Shown: positions 8,407 through 17,970 of the stretch, piece after piece
Layout of the letters: the number at the start of each line of letters is the position of its first letter
Position numbering within the stretch: the first letter of the stretch is position 1
Source of the DNA: JACKDW01 sp964621785
Lineage (GTDB): Bacteria > Myxococcota_A > Polyangia > Nannocystales > Nannocystaceae
Assembly (NCBI GenBank): GCA_964621785.1
Contig: CAZUPD010000022.1
Span: 13,023 to 77,022, forward strand
Length of the DNA stretch: 64,000 nt
Direction: 5' to 3'
Position numbers and translations under genes: made by a program
Notes under the pieces: generated by a model
Databases searched by the model: none
What the model was told of the DNA's origin: nothing
What the model saw: the letters and a program-made list of their open reading frames with translations, nothing else

Positions 8407-8928
8407 ATGTCAGACGCGATGTTCCGCGCGATTCCCCAACTATCCAAGATGCTCCAAAACCTGCTCAACTGGCTCGACAAGGCACAAGAGGATGCCAAGA
8501 CCCGCGGGTACGATGTCGACGTGTTGCTCCACTCCCGGCTCGCACCCGATCAGTATCCCCTGCTCAAGCAGGTCCAAGCTGCGAGTGATGCTGCCAAGTT
8601 CGCTGCGGCACGAGCCAGCGGCAAGCAACCTCCGTCGCACCCGGACACCGAGGCGTCACTCGACGAGTTGCGTACCCGCGTCCGTTCGGTCGTCGAATAT
8701 CTCGGAACGTTCAAGGCCGAAGATTTTGACGCGGGGCGGACTGTCGAGCTCCCGTTCTTGCCCGGCAAGGGGATCAAGGCGGATGAGTACCTCACGGCGA
8801 TGGCCGTCCCCAACTTCTACTTCCACGTTGTGACGGCCTACGCGATCATGCGCCACAACGGCGTCAACGTGGGCAAACGCGACTTTATCGGTGGCCTCGA
8901 GTTGTTTGACCTCGAGTCGGCAAGCTAG
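8407..8928 (+). CDS. DUF1993 family protein
   Basis: This 173-residue cytoplasmic protein matches the DUF1993 family: an all-helical DinB-like fold starting MSDAMFRAIPQLSKML, a central segment ASLDELRTRVRSVVEYL, and the conserved C-terminal NFYFHVVTAYAIMRHNGV with GKRDFIGG. The family has no established function; the resemblance to DinB four-helix bundles hints at metal or thiol chemistry. I start at the ATG at 8407, giving the family's usual length; ATG codons at 8398 and 8344 are in frame upstream. A 199-base spacer separates it from the divergent lipoprotein gene. Confidence 0.85.
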   Translation: MSDAMFRAIPQLSKMLQNLLNWLDKAQEDAKTRGYDVDVLLHSRLAPDQYPLLKQVQAASDAAKFAAARASGKQPPSHPDTEASLDELRTRVRSVVEYLGTFKAEDFDAGRTVELPFLPGKGIKADEYLTAMAVPNFYFHVVTAYAIMRHNGVNVGKRDFIGGLELFDLESAS

Positions 8929-9134
8929 CAGCCCGTCGAGTGCTCGACACGGTTGCAAATGCATGAAATTTTGCCGGACGCTGTGACTCTTGCAGGACCG
9001 ACTCAGTAACTGCGATTGACGGCACCGGCTTTTACCCCTGTCTCGTCGCCCATGTGTCGGTGTTGCAGGCAGGTTGTGTGATACTACAAAAATAATACGT
9101 TCATGTAGCCGCAAGTATTTGCTAGCATCGCGCG

Positions 9135-10238
9135 GTGCAGCGCATCGGTCCAGTCCTGTTGGGTGTCAGTCTCATGTCGACTGGCGGGTGCTTTCCAGAC
9201 ATCGAGTACGAAGGCAAGTACGTTCACCTGGGGACCGATAGCCACGTGCCGCCCTGCGAGGGGACGGTCGATTACCTCGATCTGTACGTCGAAGCGCTCG
9301 CCGACTACCTCGGCATCGAGCCGTTCATCATTGAGGTGTATTGGCTCATTTTCGGGCTGCACCGTTGCCCCGAAACCGCCGAAGGCTGTGCCGCAGAGGG
9401 GATCGTCGTCACCGCCTGGTTACCGCCTGAGCATGAACTCGCCCACGCATTGTTCGCCTACCAGTCCAATTCCTTTTTCGATGAGGGTACAGCCACAGCC
9501 CTCGGTGGGTACAACCCAACCGATGCGCCACCGGTCCCGACTTCACGTGTACACGACCCCCGCGACGTGCTCACGATCGATCAACTTCCGGGAGAGTACT
9601 ACGAGACTGCGGGCAGTTTTGTGTTGTTTTTGATCGAAAAGTACGGTGTCGAGACATATATGTCCTTGTATGAGCAAATTGATAGTGAGAGCACCTACGA
9701 GGATATTGACCGGGCGATGCAAGGCGTGCTCGGTGCAGGTCTAAACCCGTTGGTCGAGAGTTACCTCGCAGCCGATCAGCAGTGCTTTAGCCAAATCGCG
9801 TACTGTTCTTCGGCCCATCCGCAGGGCGAGTGGCTCGACGAGTACAGGTGGAGCTATCGCGGAGATGTTGGGTGTGGAGCGGAGACCTCGGTCGGTCCGG
9901 CTCCAGTGATTTCGTCACGCTACTGGGCCACCCCGACGGAGAACCGTTCGTTGAGCTTTGTCGAGTTCGATATCGCCGAGCCTGGGATGTACCGCGTGTT
10001 TCGCCCCAGCGCCGAGGGGGAAGAAGGCATGGTCCACGCCTATCTCAATCTCTGTACGCGTTGCCGCGATCGCTGGCATGAGCCCGTGACGTTTGCACAG
10101 TCCCGGGAATTTGCCTCGGCATATCCCGTGTATTTACAACAAGGTCACTACTCGGTGCGAATCGAAACGATCTACGAAAGCGCTGTCCCTGTGGTCCTCG
10201 AAATCGAGCGGATCCCGGAGATTGACAGTTCCGGGTAG
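9135..10238 (+). CDS. Lipoprotein with HExxH metallopeptidase-like motif
   Basis: The 367-residue protein starts at GTG and has a signal peptide ending STGGC. Residues about 98-102 are HELAH, and DEGTATAL follows about 17 residues later, the arrangement of gluzincin-type zinc peptidases (HExxH plus a downstream Glu). The remaining 200 residues are Cys-containing and beta-rich, possibly a substrate-binding or carbohydrate-binding module. I infer a cell-surface zinc peptidase or an inactive relative; the substrate is unknown. It converges on the P450 gene, with only 21 bases between the two stop codons. Confidence 0.7.
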   Translation: MQRIGPVLLGVSLMSTGGCFPDIEYEGKYVHLGTDSHVPPCEGTVDYLDLYVEALADYLGIEPFIIEVYWLIFGLHRCPETAEGCAAEGIVVTAWLPPEHELAHALFAYQSNSFFDEGTATALGGYNPTDAPPVPTSRVHDPRDVLTIDQLPGEYYETAGSFVLFLIEKYGVETYMSLYEQIDSESTYEDIDRAMQGVLGAGLNPLVESYLAADQQCFSQIAYCSSAHPQGEWLDEYRWSYRGDVGCGAETSVGPAPVISSRYWATPTENRSLSFVEFDIAEPGMYRVFRPSAEGEEGMVHAYLNLCTRCRDRWHEPVTFAQSREFASAYPVYLQQGHYSVRIETIYESAVPVVLEIERIPEIDSSG

Positions 10239-10259
10239 CATCTGAATGTAGATGCATCG

Positions 10260-11609
10260 TTAGCGTACAAGTACGGTCACCGGCAGACCGCCAGCAGGTG
10301 TGAGCGTGATCTTCGGCCGTGGGACGAGGCGGTGGCCCGGTGGCAGACGAAAGTGAAATCGCTGAGCGATTGTCGCCAGCAGCAGTGCCATTTCCATCTT
10401 GGCAAATGTCGCACCGATACACATCCGTGCACCTGCACCAAATGGGAGATAGGCGTCCCGCAGGAGAGGATCATCGGCGGCAAACCGCTCGGGAATAAAT
10501 GCCTCGGGGTCGGGAAACAGCTCGGGGTCGTGATGGGTCATGTAGATCCAAGCTGTACAGGTCGATCCGGATTTAATTGTGTATTCACCAATATCGACAT
10601 CCTCGTAGGCCTCACGCGCAATGACATAGGCCGGTGGATACAGCCGCATCGCCTCGGCGATCACGTTTTTGGTGTAGGGGAGATGATCGAGATCGTCGTA
10701 GGTCGGGTCGCGGCCGCCGAGGACCTGCACAAGCTCGTGGTGGAGGTTGGCTTCGATCGCCGGGTGTTGGGCGAGCAGGGCAAATGTCCACGACAGGGCG
10801 TTGCTGGTGGTTTCGTGGCCGGCCAAAAACAGCGTGAGCAGCTCGTCGCGCAGGGCCTTTTGCGGCAGACTTCCGGCGTCGTCGTCGAGCTGCAAAAGTT
10901 GGGTGAGCAGGTCGGTCGACTCGGCCCGTTTGGGGTCCTGCGCAAGCTCGCGTCGGCGCTTGTCGATCATGCCGTAGATCAACGCATCCATGGCGGTGAT
11001 CGCCTGTTTGGTACGTCGGTTACCTGCGGTCGGGACCCACTCAGGAAGCAGGTTGAGGGTTCCCATCGACTCCTGAAACACTGTCATGCAGGCGCCGACC
11101 GAGTCGCCCTCATCGCGGATGGTATGGTCAAACAGGGCTGAGCAGACGATCCGCAGGGTGGTCTGCATCATTTCCTTGGCGAGGTCGAGCCGGGTGCCCG
11201 AGCGCCAGGTCTCCATCATCTGCCGGGCGTGCTCGACCATCTTGTCAGCATACGACCGCAGCATCGAGGTGTGAAACGCAGGTTGGATCAACCGCCGATG
11301 CCGACGCCAAATGTCGCCGTTGGCGTTGAGCAGACCGTTGCCGAGAAATTTTTCAAGACCGATCGCAGGCTTGCCAAATGCCGACGCCTTGGTGCGTAGG
11401 ATGATCTTGAGGTGGGCAGGGTTTTTGGTGACGTAGGTTCGATCGTTGCCGGTTTTGATCAGGTAGATGTCGCCGAAGCGGGCGAACCTGTGGCTGACAA
11501 ACCCGAGGGGATCACGGGCGTAACGCGTGAGATAGGACAGACGGACGGCGGAGAGTTTTCGAGTCGGTCGAGGTCCAGGTGGATCGCGGGGGGAAGGTTG
11601 CATGAGCAT
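10260..11609 (-). CDS. Cytochrome P450
   Basis: All hallmark P450 motifs are present: I-helix AGHETTSNALSW (oxygen activation), K-helix EAMR (ExxR), PERF, and the haem-binding loop FGAGARMCIG with its cysteine ligand. The 449-residue product (from the ATG at 11609; ATG 11603 is an alternative) is soluble and of the length usual for bacterial class I enzymes. It would hydroxylate or epoxidise an organic substrate using electrons from a ferredoxin or flavodoxin partner; no redox partner gene is adjacent. The sequence resembles the fatty-acid/CYP102-like and CYP4-like broad group rather than terpene P450s, but this is only an impression. It is divergent from the glycerophosphodiesterase gene with an 84-base spacer. 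Confidence 0.96.
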   Translation of the reverse strand: MLMQPSPRDPPGPRPTRKLSAVRLSYLTRYARDPLGFVSHRFARFGDIYLIKTGNDRTYVTKNPAHLKIILRTKASAFGKPAIGLEKFLGNGLLNANGDIWRRHRRLIQPAFHTSMLRSYADKMVEHARQMMETWRSGTRLDLAKEMMQTTLRIVCSALFDHTIRDEGDSVGACMTVFQESMGTLNLLPEWVPTAGNRRTKQAITAMDALIYGMIDKRRRELAQDPKRAESTDLLTQLLQLDDDAGSLPQKALRDELLTLFLAGHETTSNALSWTFALLAQHPAIEANLHHELVQVLGGRDPTYDDLDHLPYTKNVIAEAMRLYPPAYVIAREAYEDVDIGEYTIKSGSTCTAWIYMTHHDPELFPDPEAFIPERFAADDPLLRDAYLPFGAGARMCIGATFAKMEMALLLATIAQRFHFRLPPGHRLVPRPKITLTPAGGLPVTVLVR

Positions 11610-11693
11610 GGAAGTTTCGAAGTGCCGGGATGTCACACTCAGGTGACGCGAATGCAGCCGCAGCCACAGGTTGCCGCATGATACAGTCCGCCG

Positions 11694-12695
11694 ATGAACT
11701 TCGGACATTCCGGTGGTTTTCTCCTCGGTAGTTGTGCTCTGACGCTCGCCTGCGGGTGCCCCGGGGGACAGGAGACGAGTTCCGAGGTGACTGCACCGAC
11801 GTCCGAAGCTGCGACGATGCTGCCGACCGAGGGCCTGACGACCGATTCACAGACGAATGCCGGTCCGACGGATACGACGGGGGAATCCGGTGAAACCGAG
11901 AGCGAAGATTCCGATGGCCCACCGTGGCCGATCGATGTCCAAGGACATCGCGGCAACCGTGGCAATGTCCCACCGGGCAATACGCTCCCGTCCTATCTCT
12001 CAGCCCTCGAGCTAGGTGTCACCACGCTTGAGGGCGATATGCAGATCACGTCGGACCGGATGGTGGTGATGGGACACGACGACGATCTCACGACGACGGG
12101 ATGTGTATGGGCAGGGGAGAGCGATCCGTCGACGCCGCTGGTCTCGAACATGACCTCGGCGGAGATTACGTCGTGGGACTGTCACCCCGATCTCGATGGG
12201 ATCCAAGCCCCGCCTCCGGTTTCTGAGGTGCTCGCACTCGATGATCTGGTTCGCTTCAATTTTGAGTTCAAACGCACCGGATCGGCCGAAGTCGATACGT
12301 ATATGCAGGCTTTACTGACCTACAACGAGCAGTGTGCAGGCTGTCTCGAAGGACGCATGACGATCCAGAGTTTTAATTGGGGCGATTTACAGTATGCCCG
12401 TGAGGCCTATACCGACGCGGTCACTTGGGGAGCCGAAGGCTTCCGCAGCGCGGCCCTTGGGCTCGCGCCCCTCCTCGACGACATCGAAGAGGCCGGCACC
12501 TACGCCGAGATTTGGTCGCCACACCAGGATATCGTCAGCGCCGAGATCATTGTGCAGGTACATGGATTGGGCCTCGAGGTCATTCCGTGGACGGTCAACG
12601 ACACCGCGAAAATGCAGGAATTTATCGATTTGGGGGTCGACGGGATCATCACCGACTACCCGGACATCCTCATCGGCTTGCTCACGTCCGGCTAA
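11694..12695 (+). CDS. Glycerophosphodiester phosphodiesterase lipoprotein
   Basis: The 333-residue protein has a signal peptide with a cysteine cluster (LACGC), a Thr/Glu-rich linker to about residue 75 and a GDPD TIM-barrel domain. Catalytic and metal residues are visible: QGHRGNRGN with PPGNTLPS, LEGDMQ (the ExD pair) and GHDDDL. It should hydrolyse glycerophosphodiesters to an alcohol and glycerol-3-phosphate with Ca or Mg, here outside the cytoplasm. Cys residues at about 150, 173 and 220 could form disulphides. It is divergent from the P450 gene. A small hairpin (12789-12803, AGCGCA/TGCGCT) lies downstream, before the dlt-like operon. Confidence 0.92.
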   Translation: MNFGHSGGFLLGSCALTLACGCPGGQETSSEVTAPTSEAATMLPTEGLTTDSQTNAGPTDTTGESGETESEDSDGPPWPIDVQGHRGNRGNVPPGNTLPSYLSALELGVTTLEGDMQITSDRMVVMGHDDDLTTTGCVWAGESDPSTPLVSNMTSAEITSWDCHPDLDGIQAPPPVSEVLALDDLVRFNFEFKRTGSAEVDTYMQALLTYNEQCAGCLEGRMTIQSFNWGDLQYAREAYTDAVTWGAEGFRSAALGLAPLLDDIEEAGTYAEIWSPHQDIVSAEIIVQVHGLGLEVIPWTVNDTAKMQEFIDLGVDGIITDYPDILIGLLTSG

Positions 12696-12902
12696 CCCGG
12701 TCACTGCAGGGCGTGCCACAACACCCAGGTATCCGCGATCATGCGCGAGGTTGCCCAGTACGCTCCCAAAACGGGCGTAGAGATATGCAGCGCATTTTGC
12801 GCTCAGTGTTCATGCGGGTAAAACCATGGAATACGTAGGCGCCCCGCGGGCGTGCAAGCGAAACGCGATTTTGCGTGCGTACCCGCAGCCGACGGCTCCT
12901 CT

Positions 12903-14558
12903 ATGCTGTTTCCCACCTTCGACTTTCTCCTGTTCGCGCTCCCGGTCATCGCCGGGTTTTGGCTGCTGGCGGATCGAAAGTGGGCGCGGGTGTTCCTGCT
13001 CCTGTTCGCCAGTTACTTCTTTTATATGGCGGGCCCGAAGACGGAACCCCCGCCTGCGCCCTGGTACTTCGCCGGTCTGTTGGTGTTTTCGTCGGTGCTC
13101 GACTTTGTCTGTGGCAAGGCGATCCACGGGCTGGCCGAAGCCAGTGAATCCGAAAACGAAGTGGTCGCCAAGGCGGCCCAGCGCAAACGCAATCTGTGGT
13201 TGTACGCGAGTCTCATCGGCAACCTCGGACTGCTCGGGTACTTCAAGTACTTCAACTTCTTTATGCAGGCGTTCGCCGATATGGCGGCGACCGTCGGAGT
13301 TTCGGTCACGGCGCTGCATCTCGATGTTGTCCTGCCGCTGGGGATCAGTTTCTACACGTTTCAAAGCCTCAGCTACACCATCGATGTCTGGCGCGGACGG
13401 TTGCAGCCGGAGACCTCGTTTATCCGGTTTGCCCTGTTTGTCGCCTTCTTCCCGCAGTTGGTTGCGGGGCCGATTGTGCGGGCGAGTCAGTTTCTCCCGC
13501 AGTTGCAACGCGGGCCGAGGTTCAGCCGCGAGGGCATTGAGACGGGTGTGTTTCGGATCGCCCGGGGCCTGTGCAAGAAGGTCATCCTCGGGGATTTCAT
13601 TGCGGTTCACCTGACCGATCGGATCTTCGACAACCCTGAGACCTTTACATCGCCTGAGCTTTTGGTCGCTCTCTACGGGTACACGCTGCAGATCTATGCC
13701 GACTTCTCGGGCTACTCCGACATCGCCATCGGCCTCGGTCTGATGCTCGGCTTTCGTCTGCCGGAGAACTTCGACCGGCCGTACCAGTCGCGCGACATCG
13801 CCGAGTACTGGCGCCGCTGGCATATGACGCTGTCTTCGTGGCTGCGCGACTACCTGTTTTTTCAACTCCTGGCCAAGTTTGGAGCGCGCGGCGGGTATTT
13901 GGCGGTGTGGCTGACCATGTTCCTGGTTGGGATGTGGCACGGCGCCAGCTGGAACTTTGTCATCTACGCCAACATCCACGCGGGTGCGATGGTGTTCAAC
14001 CGCTGGAACCGACTGCGCAAACGCGATGCGTCCCTGGGCAAGCGTCTGCTCAAATGGGGCTTCGGGCTCAGCATCGCCGCGGCAGCATTTTTCGCCATCG
14101 GCTCGACCTTTTTGCAGCTCTCGGTGGAACAGTCGGTCGGCCTCGCTGGGTTTGTCATCACCGCGGTGTTGATCCTGTGCGGGCTGCCGCTGTTCACCCG
14201 CAAGAGCAGCAAGTGGATGGGCATGATCCACATCTTTATGACCTTCCACCTGTTGGTCATCTCGCGCATCTTCTTCCGTGCCCCCGACCTCGAGACGGCT
14301 CGGGCCTATGTCGCTGGGTTGCTGCAGTTCGACGGCCGGTTCATCCGCCCCGACCTGGTCGACTGGCCGGTTTGGGCGTTGCTCGCAATCGGTCTCGCCT
14401 ACCACTTCACCCCCAAAAAATGGGTCGAAACCCACCTTTTCAACTTCTTTCGCCGGATGCCCGGCATCGTCATCGGCCTCGGCTTCCTGGCACTTTGCTA
14501 TGGTCTCATGAAGCTGCTCGAGGGGGCACCCCGGGCGTTTATCTACTTCCAGTACTGA
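12903..14558 (+). CDS. MBOAT membrane O-acyltransferase (DltB/AlgI-like)
   Basis: This 551-residue polytopic protein has about 10-12 hydrophobic segments and starts MLFPTFDFLLF, as is typical of AlgI/DltB/PatA relatives. Family landmarks are FFPQLVAGPIVRASQFLPQ, YADFSGYSDIAIGLG, FDRPYQSRDIAEYWRRWHMTL and MWHGASWNF, whose histidine near residue 343 is the catalytic one. MBOAT proteins move acyl groups across the membrane onto extracytoplasmic polymers. It is the first gene of the tight plus-strand operon that runs to 22038; only four bases separate it from the next gene. In dlt systems the partner supplies D-Ala from DltC; here the ACP and ligase are present in the same operon, so it likely accepts an acyl or aminoacyl thioester. 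Confidence 0.95.
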   Translation: MLFPTFDFLLFALPVIAGFWLLADRKWARVFLLLFASYFFYMAGPKTEPPPAPWYFAGLLVFSSVLDFVCGKAIHGLAEASESENEVVAKAAQRKRNLWLYASLIGNLGLLGYFKYFNFFMQAFADMAATVGVSVTALHLDVVLPLGISFYTFQSLSYTIDVWRGRLQPETSFIRFALFVAFFPQLVAGPIVRASQFLPQLQRGPRFSREGIETGVFRIARGLCKKVILGDFIAVHLTDRIFDNPETFTSPELLVALYGYTLQIYADFSGYSDIAIGLGLMLGFRLPENFDRPYQSRDIAEYWRRWHMTLSSWLRDYLFFQLLAKFGARGGYLAVWLTMFLVGMWHGASWNFVIYANIHAGAMVFNRWNRLRKRDASLGKRLLKWGFGLSIAAAAFFAIGSTFLQLSVEQSVGLAGFVITAVLILCGLPLFTRKSSKWMGMIHIFMTFHLLVISRIFFRAPDLETARAYVAGLLQFDGRFIRPDLVDWPVWALLAIGLAYHFTPKKWVETHLFNFFRRMPGIVIGLGFLALCYGLMKLLEGAPRAFIYFQY

Positions 14559-14562
14559 GTGT

Positions 14563-16125
14563 GTGACCGACGTGAGTGATTCGCCCAAGGGCTTGATGGA
14601 TGTCGATGGCCGCCTGAAACAAAAGGTGGCTGTACAACAAACGCAGGAATCCTCCGGGATGAGCCTGGCGATGCTCGGGAAAATTGGTCCGGCGATGGCC
14701 GTGGTCGCAATCGGGCTGATCCTCGTCTACACCGTGCCCGGGCTGGAGTTCGCACGCCCGTACAAGGATGGGGACCCGGTCCCGTTTTGGAATGTGATCG
14801 GGCGGCCGTTTGAGTCCGAGGCGTTTGCCCAACAGTTAGAGCGCACCAACGAGATCGATAATTTTGCCAACGAGGTGCTCGCCGAGCCCGACCCGGTGGT
14901 CCCACCCGAGCCCAAAAAGGTTGTCGTCCGCAAGCCGAGCGACGGGTTGCCAGCCTATACGCCCAAGGTGGGGGACGAGAAGCCAGCGGTCCAGTCGATC
15001 GAATTGTTTCAAGGCCAGGAGCTCGACCGATTTTTCGCCAGCCTCGCGCGCAGCGATGGCAACCTCGAAGGTGCAATTACAAGGGTTTCCCACTGGGGTG
15101 ATTCGGCGATCGGGATCGACGGGATTCCAGGGGCAATCCGCCGGAGGATGCAGACGCGGTTTGGCGATGCCGGCCACGGATTTCACCTGATGGCCCAGCC
15201 CAACAGCTCGTACCGCCACGGCGAGGTCAAGTTCAAACACAGTGGCTGGAGTCACTGTTTCATCATCTTCCGCTGTCGTAAATCGACTGGTCTGTACGGC
15301 ATGGGCGGCACGGTGTTCACCTCGGCCGGTGGTGCAACGAGTACCTTTACCCCCCATCCCACGCGCAGCAGCGGCAGGTTTTCGAAATTCGAGGTGTGGT
15401 ACGCCGATCAACCCCGCGGTGGACAGTTTTCGCTTCGCGTCGACAAGGGCGAAAAAACCTTTGTCAATACACGGGCCGATGCCTACGAAGAACGCTGGCA
15501 CGCGCTCGACCTCGAGGATGATACCCATACGATCGAGGTCCGAGCCGCGGGCAAGGGCAAAGTCGAGCTCTTCGGCGTGACAATGGAGCGCGACAATCCG
15601 GGCGTGGTGTGGGATGGACTTTCACAGGTCGGAGCGTTCACCAATCGCCTCAGCGGGCTCGACCCCGAGCAGCTCAAAGACCACCTGCAGCACCGCCAGA
15701 CCAACCTCGCAGTGTTCACGTTTGGCGGCAACGACATGATCCGCAAGGTCAGCATGGAGCGCTACGCGGAGGAATACCGCGAAGTCATCCAGCTGTTTCG
15801 CAAGGCGAGGCCCGAAATGGACTGCCTGATCATGGCCCCACTCGATCACGGTGAGCGCAAGGGGGTGCGGATCGTCAGCCTGCCGATTGTCGCGGAGATG
15901 ATCGAAGCCCAACGCAGTGTCGCCAGAAGCGAGGGGTGTGCCTTCTTCGATACGGTTGCGGCCATGGGCGGGGAGGGGTCAGCAGGACGCTGGTTCAAGC
16001 GCAAGCCGAGGCTGATCGGCGGAGACCTGTCCCACGCGACTTCCAAGGGGCATCAGGTCATCGGGGAGTTGGTCTTCCGCGGCATCATCGAGGCCTATGT
16101 TGCGTATCGTCGGCGAACACGGTAG
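14563..16125 (+). CDS. Membrane-anchored SGNH-family esterase/acyltransferase
   Basis: The 520-residue product starts at GTG four bases after the MBOAT gene. A single membrane segment lies at about residues 42-60, leaving a large extracytoplasmic domain. SGNH-hydrolase blocks are intact: GDS at 179-181 (Ser nucleophile), GGND at 388-391 and DLSH at 488-491 (Asp-His pair). Between blocks there is a beta-rich insertion (about 220-370) shared with the two lipoproteins at the end of the operon. By analogy with MBOAT-SGNH pairs such as PatA-PatB and DltB-DltD, it should accept the exported acyl group and place it on a glycan or other envelope polymer. It is the only one of the three paralogs with a canonical GDS. 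Confidence 0.88.
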   Translation: MTDVSDSPKGLMDVDGRLKQKVAVQQTQESSGMSLAMLGKIGPAMAVVAIGLILVYTVPGLEFARPYKDGDPVPFWNVIGRPFESEAFAQQLERTNEIDNFANEVLAEPDPVVPPEPKKVVVRKPSDGLPAYTPKVGDEKPAVQSIELFQGQELDRFFASLARSDGNLEGAITRVSHWGDSAIGIDGIPGAIRRRMQTRFGDAGHGFHLMAQPNSSYRHGEVKFKHSGWSHCFIIFRCRKSTGLYGMGGTVFTSAGGATSTFTPHPTRSSGRFSKFEVWYADQPRGGQFSLRVDKGEKTFVNTRADAYEERWHALDLEDDTHTIEVRAAGKGKVELFGVTMERDNPGVVWDGLSQVGAFTNRLSGLDPEQLKDHLQHRQTNLAVFTFGGNDMIRKVSMERYAEEYREVIQLFRKARPEMDCLIMAPLDHGERKGVRIVSLPIVAEMIEAQRSVARSEGCAFFDTVAAMGGEGSAGRWFKRKPRLIGGDLSHATSKGHQVIGELVFRGIIEAYVAYRRRTR

Positions 16126-16137
16126 CCACAGGCGTCC

Positions 16138-17703
16138 ATGGCTCTGCATCACGCATTTCTAGCGATCGCCGACCAATCTCCCCAGCGCATCGCCCTCGAG
16201 ATCGATCGCGAGCAAATCACCTACGCGAGGTTGCGAGAGCCCGCCTTGCGTGTCGCAGCCACACTGATGCGCCTGCGCAAACCCGGAGCGCCGCTGACCG
16301 CCGTGCTGGGTCAGCGCACTCACGAGTGTTTTGCCGGGATCCTCGGTGTCCTCTGCTCCGGTCATGGCTATGTGCCGATGATTCCCAGCTACCCCGCGCC
16401 GCGCTTGGCCCACATGATCACGCGCGCCGAGGTGCAGGCGCTGGTGGTCGACAGCTACGGCGAGAAGGTCTTGCCCGAGGTTTTAAAGTTGCTCGAGCAA
16501 CCGATCACAGTGTTGCGGTTGGCTCCCCGCGGTGATGTGGATCCCGGGATCCATACGCTCCTAGGGCCCGACGACATCGATGCTGCCGACACGTGGCAGG
16601 CACCCGAAGTTGCCGACGATGCCATCGCCTACCTCCTGTTCACCTCGGGAAGCACCGGTCAACCCAAGGGCGTGATGGTGGCCCACCGCAACATCGAGCG
16701 GTTTTTAAAGGTCGTGACCGAGCGCTACAACTTCGGTCCCGACGATCGATTCTCCCACCTGTTCGAAACGACATTTGATCTCTCGCTGCTCGATTTGTTC
16801 GCCCCGTGGAGCCTCGGCGCGTGTCTGTGTGTGCCCGATGAACGCGGCCGAATGCTGCCCGCCCAGTACGTTCGGGATTCCCAAATAAGTGTTTGGTTTT
16901 CAGTACCTTCGGCCGCATTGTTAATGAAAAACATGCGCCTGCTAGATCCCGGTTCGTTCCCCGGTTTACGGGTGTCGTTGTTCTGCGGCGAAGCTCTTCC
17001 GGTGCCCGTCGCCGAGGCGTGGAAATTGGCTGCGCCCAGCTCATTGGTCGAGAATATCTACGGCCCGACCGAACTGACCCTCGCGTGTACGGCCTATCCG
17101 ATCGACGAGCGATTGCGTGCACAAGCAATGAACGAAGTCGTGCCGATCGGCGATCCGTTTCCCGGGATGCGGGCCAAGGTTGTCGACCCGGATCTGCGCG
17201 AAGTCAGTCCCGGCGAGACCGGTGAGTTGCTCATGGCCGGACCCCAAGTCGCGCTTGGGTACTGGCGCGACCCCGACAAAACAGCCGCCGCGTTTGTTGT
17301 CCCGCCCGGCGAGAGCGAAACGTTCTATCGCACCGGCGACCGGGTCCGGCGACCGGCAGCCGACGGCGAACCTTTGATTTTTTTGGGGCGTATCGATCAT
17401 CAGGTCAAAATCCGCGGGCACCGGGTCGAGCTCGGTGAAGTCGAAGCCGCAGTCATGAGCGAAGCACAGGTCGATACAGCCGTTGCCATCGGCTGGCCGC
17501 TCACCTCGGCCGGCTGTGCCGAGGGCATCGTTGTGTGGATCGAAGGCCAGCAAGCGCCCGACCGCAGTGTGCAACGCCGCCTGCGGGAACGTTTGCCGCG
17601 TTACATGGTCCCCAAACAGATTTTGGCGGTGCCCAAGTTTCCCCTCAATCAAAACGGCAAAATTGATCGCAAGGCCCTCGCGGCTACGTTGTTGGACAGT
17701 TAA
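16138..17703 (+). CDS. Amino-acid/acyl adenylating enzyme (DltA-like)
   Basis: The 521-residue protein is an ANL-family adenylating enzyme with all core motifs: LFTSGSTGQPKG (A3, about 168-179), NIYGPTELT (A5), YRTGDRVR (A7), GHRVELGEVE (A8) and NQNGKIDRKAL (A10, invariant Lys near 515). It activates a carboxylic acid with ATP and loads it on the carrier protein encoded three bases downstream. Size and gene order recall DltA (D-alanyl carrier ligase). The substrate may be D-alanine or another amino or hydroxy acid: I cannot read specificity from sequence alone. Confidence 0.9.
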   Translation: MALHHAFLAIADQSPQRIALEIDREQITYARLREPALRVAATLMRLRKPGAPLTAVLGQRTHECFAGILGVLCSGHGYVPMIPSYPAPRLAHMITRAEVQALVVDSYGEKVLPEVLKLLEQPITVLRLAPRGDVDPGIHTLLGPDDIDAADTWQAPEVADDAIAYLLFTSGSTGQPKGVMVAHRNIERFLKVVTERYNFGPDDRFSHLFETTFDLSLLDLFAPWSLGACLCVPDERGRMLPAQYVRDSQISVWFSVPSAALLMKNMRLLDPGSFPGLRVSLFCGEALPVPVAEAWKLAAPSSLVENIYGPTELTLACTAYPIDERLRAQAMNEVVPIGDPFPGMRAKVVDPDLREVSPGETGELLMAGPQVALGYWRDPDKTAAAFVVPPGESETFYRTGDRVRRPAADGEPLIFLGRIDHQVKIRGHRVELGEVEAAVMSEAQVDTAVAIGWPLTSAGCAEGIVVWIEGQQAPDRSVQRRLRERLPRYMVPKQILAVPKFPLNQNGKIDRKALAATLLDS

Positions 17704-17706
17704 CCC

Positions 17707-17961
17707 ATGCAGCAGCTCACACGCAAAGCACTTCTCGACTATCTCGAACAGCACTCGCGCGAGGATCTCGCGGACGTCAAAGATGACACCGAGCTGTTCT
17801 CCTCCGGGATCATCGACTCGTTTGCCATGGTCGAGTTGTTGATGTTCCTCGAAAAATTTACCGGTTCGAAGCTCGGACCTGAAGATATCGATCTCGACAA
17901 CCTCGACTCGGTCTCGCGGATCCTCAAGTTTGTCGAGCGGCGCCAGGCCGGTAAGAAGTAG
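17707..17961 (+). CDS. Acyl/peptidyl carrier protein (DltC-like)
   Basis: The 84-residue protein is a four-helix carrier protein with the phosphopantetheine attachment motif GIIDSFAMVEL (Ser38, in place of the more usual DSL). The short length and acidic helix II fit a stand-alone carrier. It follows the adenylating enzyme by three bases and precedes a sulfotransferase by nine, so it is co-translated with them. By analogy with DltC it would carry the activated substrate to the MBOAT protein. It needs a phosphopantetheinyl transferase encoded elsewhere. Confidence 0.93.
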   Translation: MQQLTRKALLDYLEQHSREDLADVKDDTELFSSGIIDSFAMVELLMFLEKFTGSKLGPEDIDLDNLDSVSRILKFVERRQAGKK

Positions 17962-17970
17962 CGAAGGCCC

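Noticed and set aside
12810..14588. 592-codon open frame on the reverse strand
   Set aside because: It is exactly opposite the MBOAT gene; its product is Arg/Gln/Glu-rich without any family motif, while the forward frame matches a well-known family. It is a by-product of high GC.
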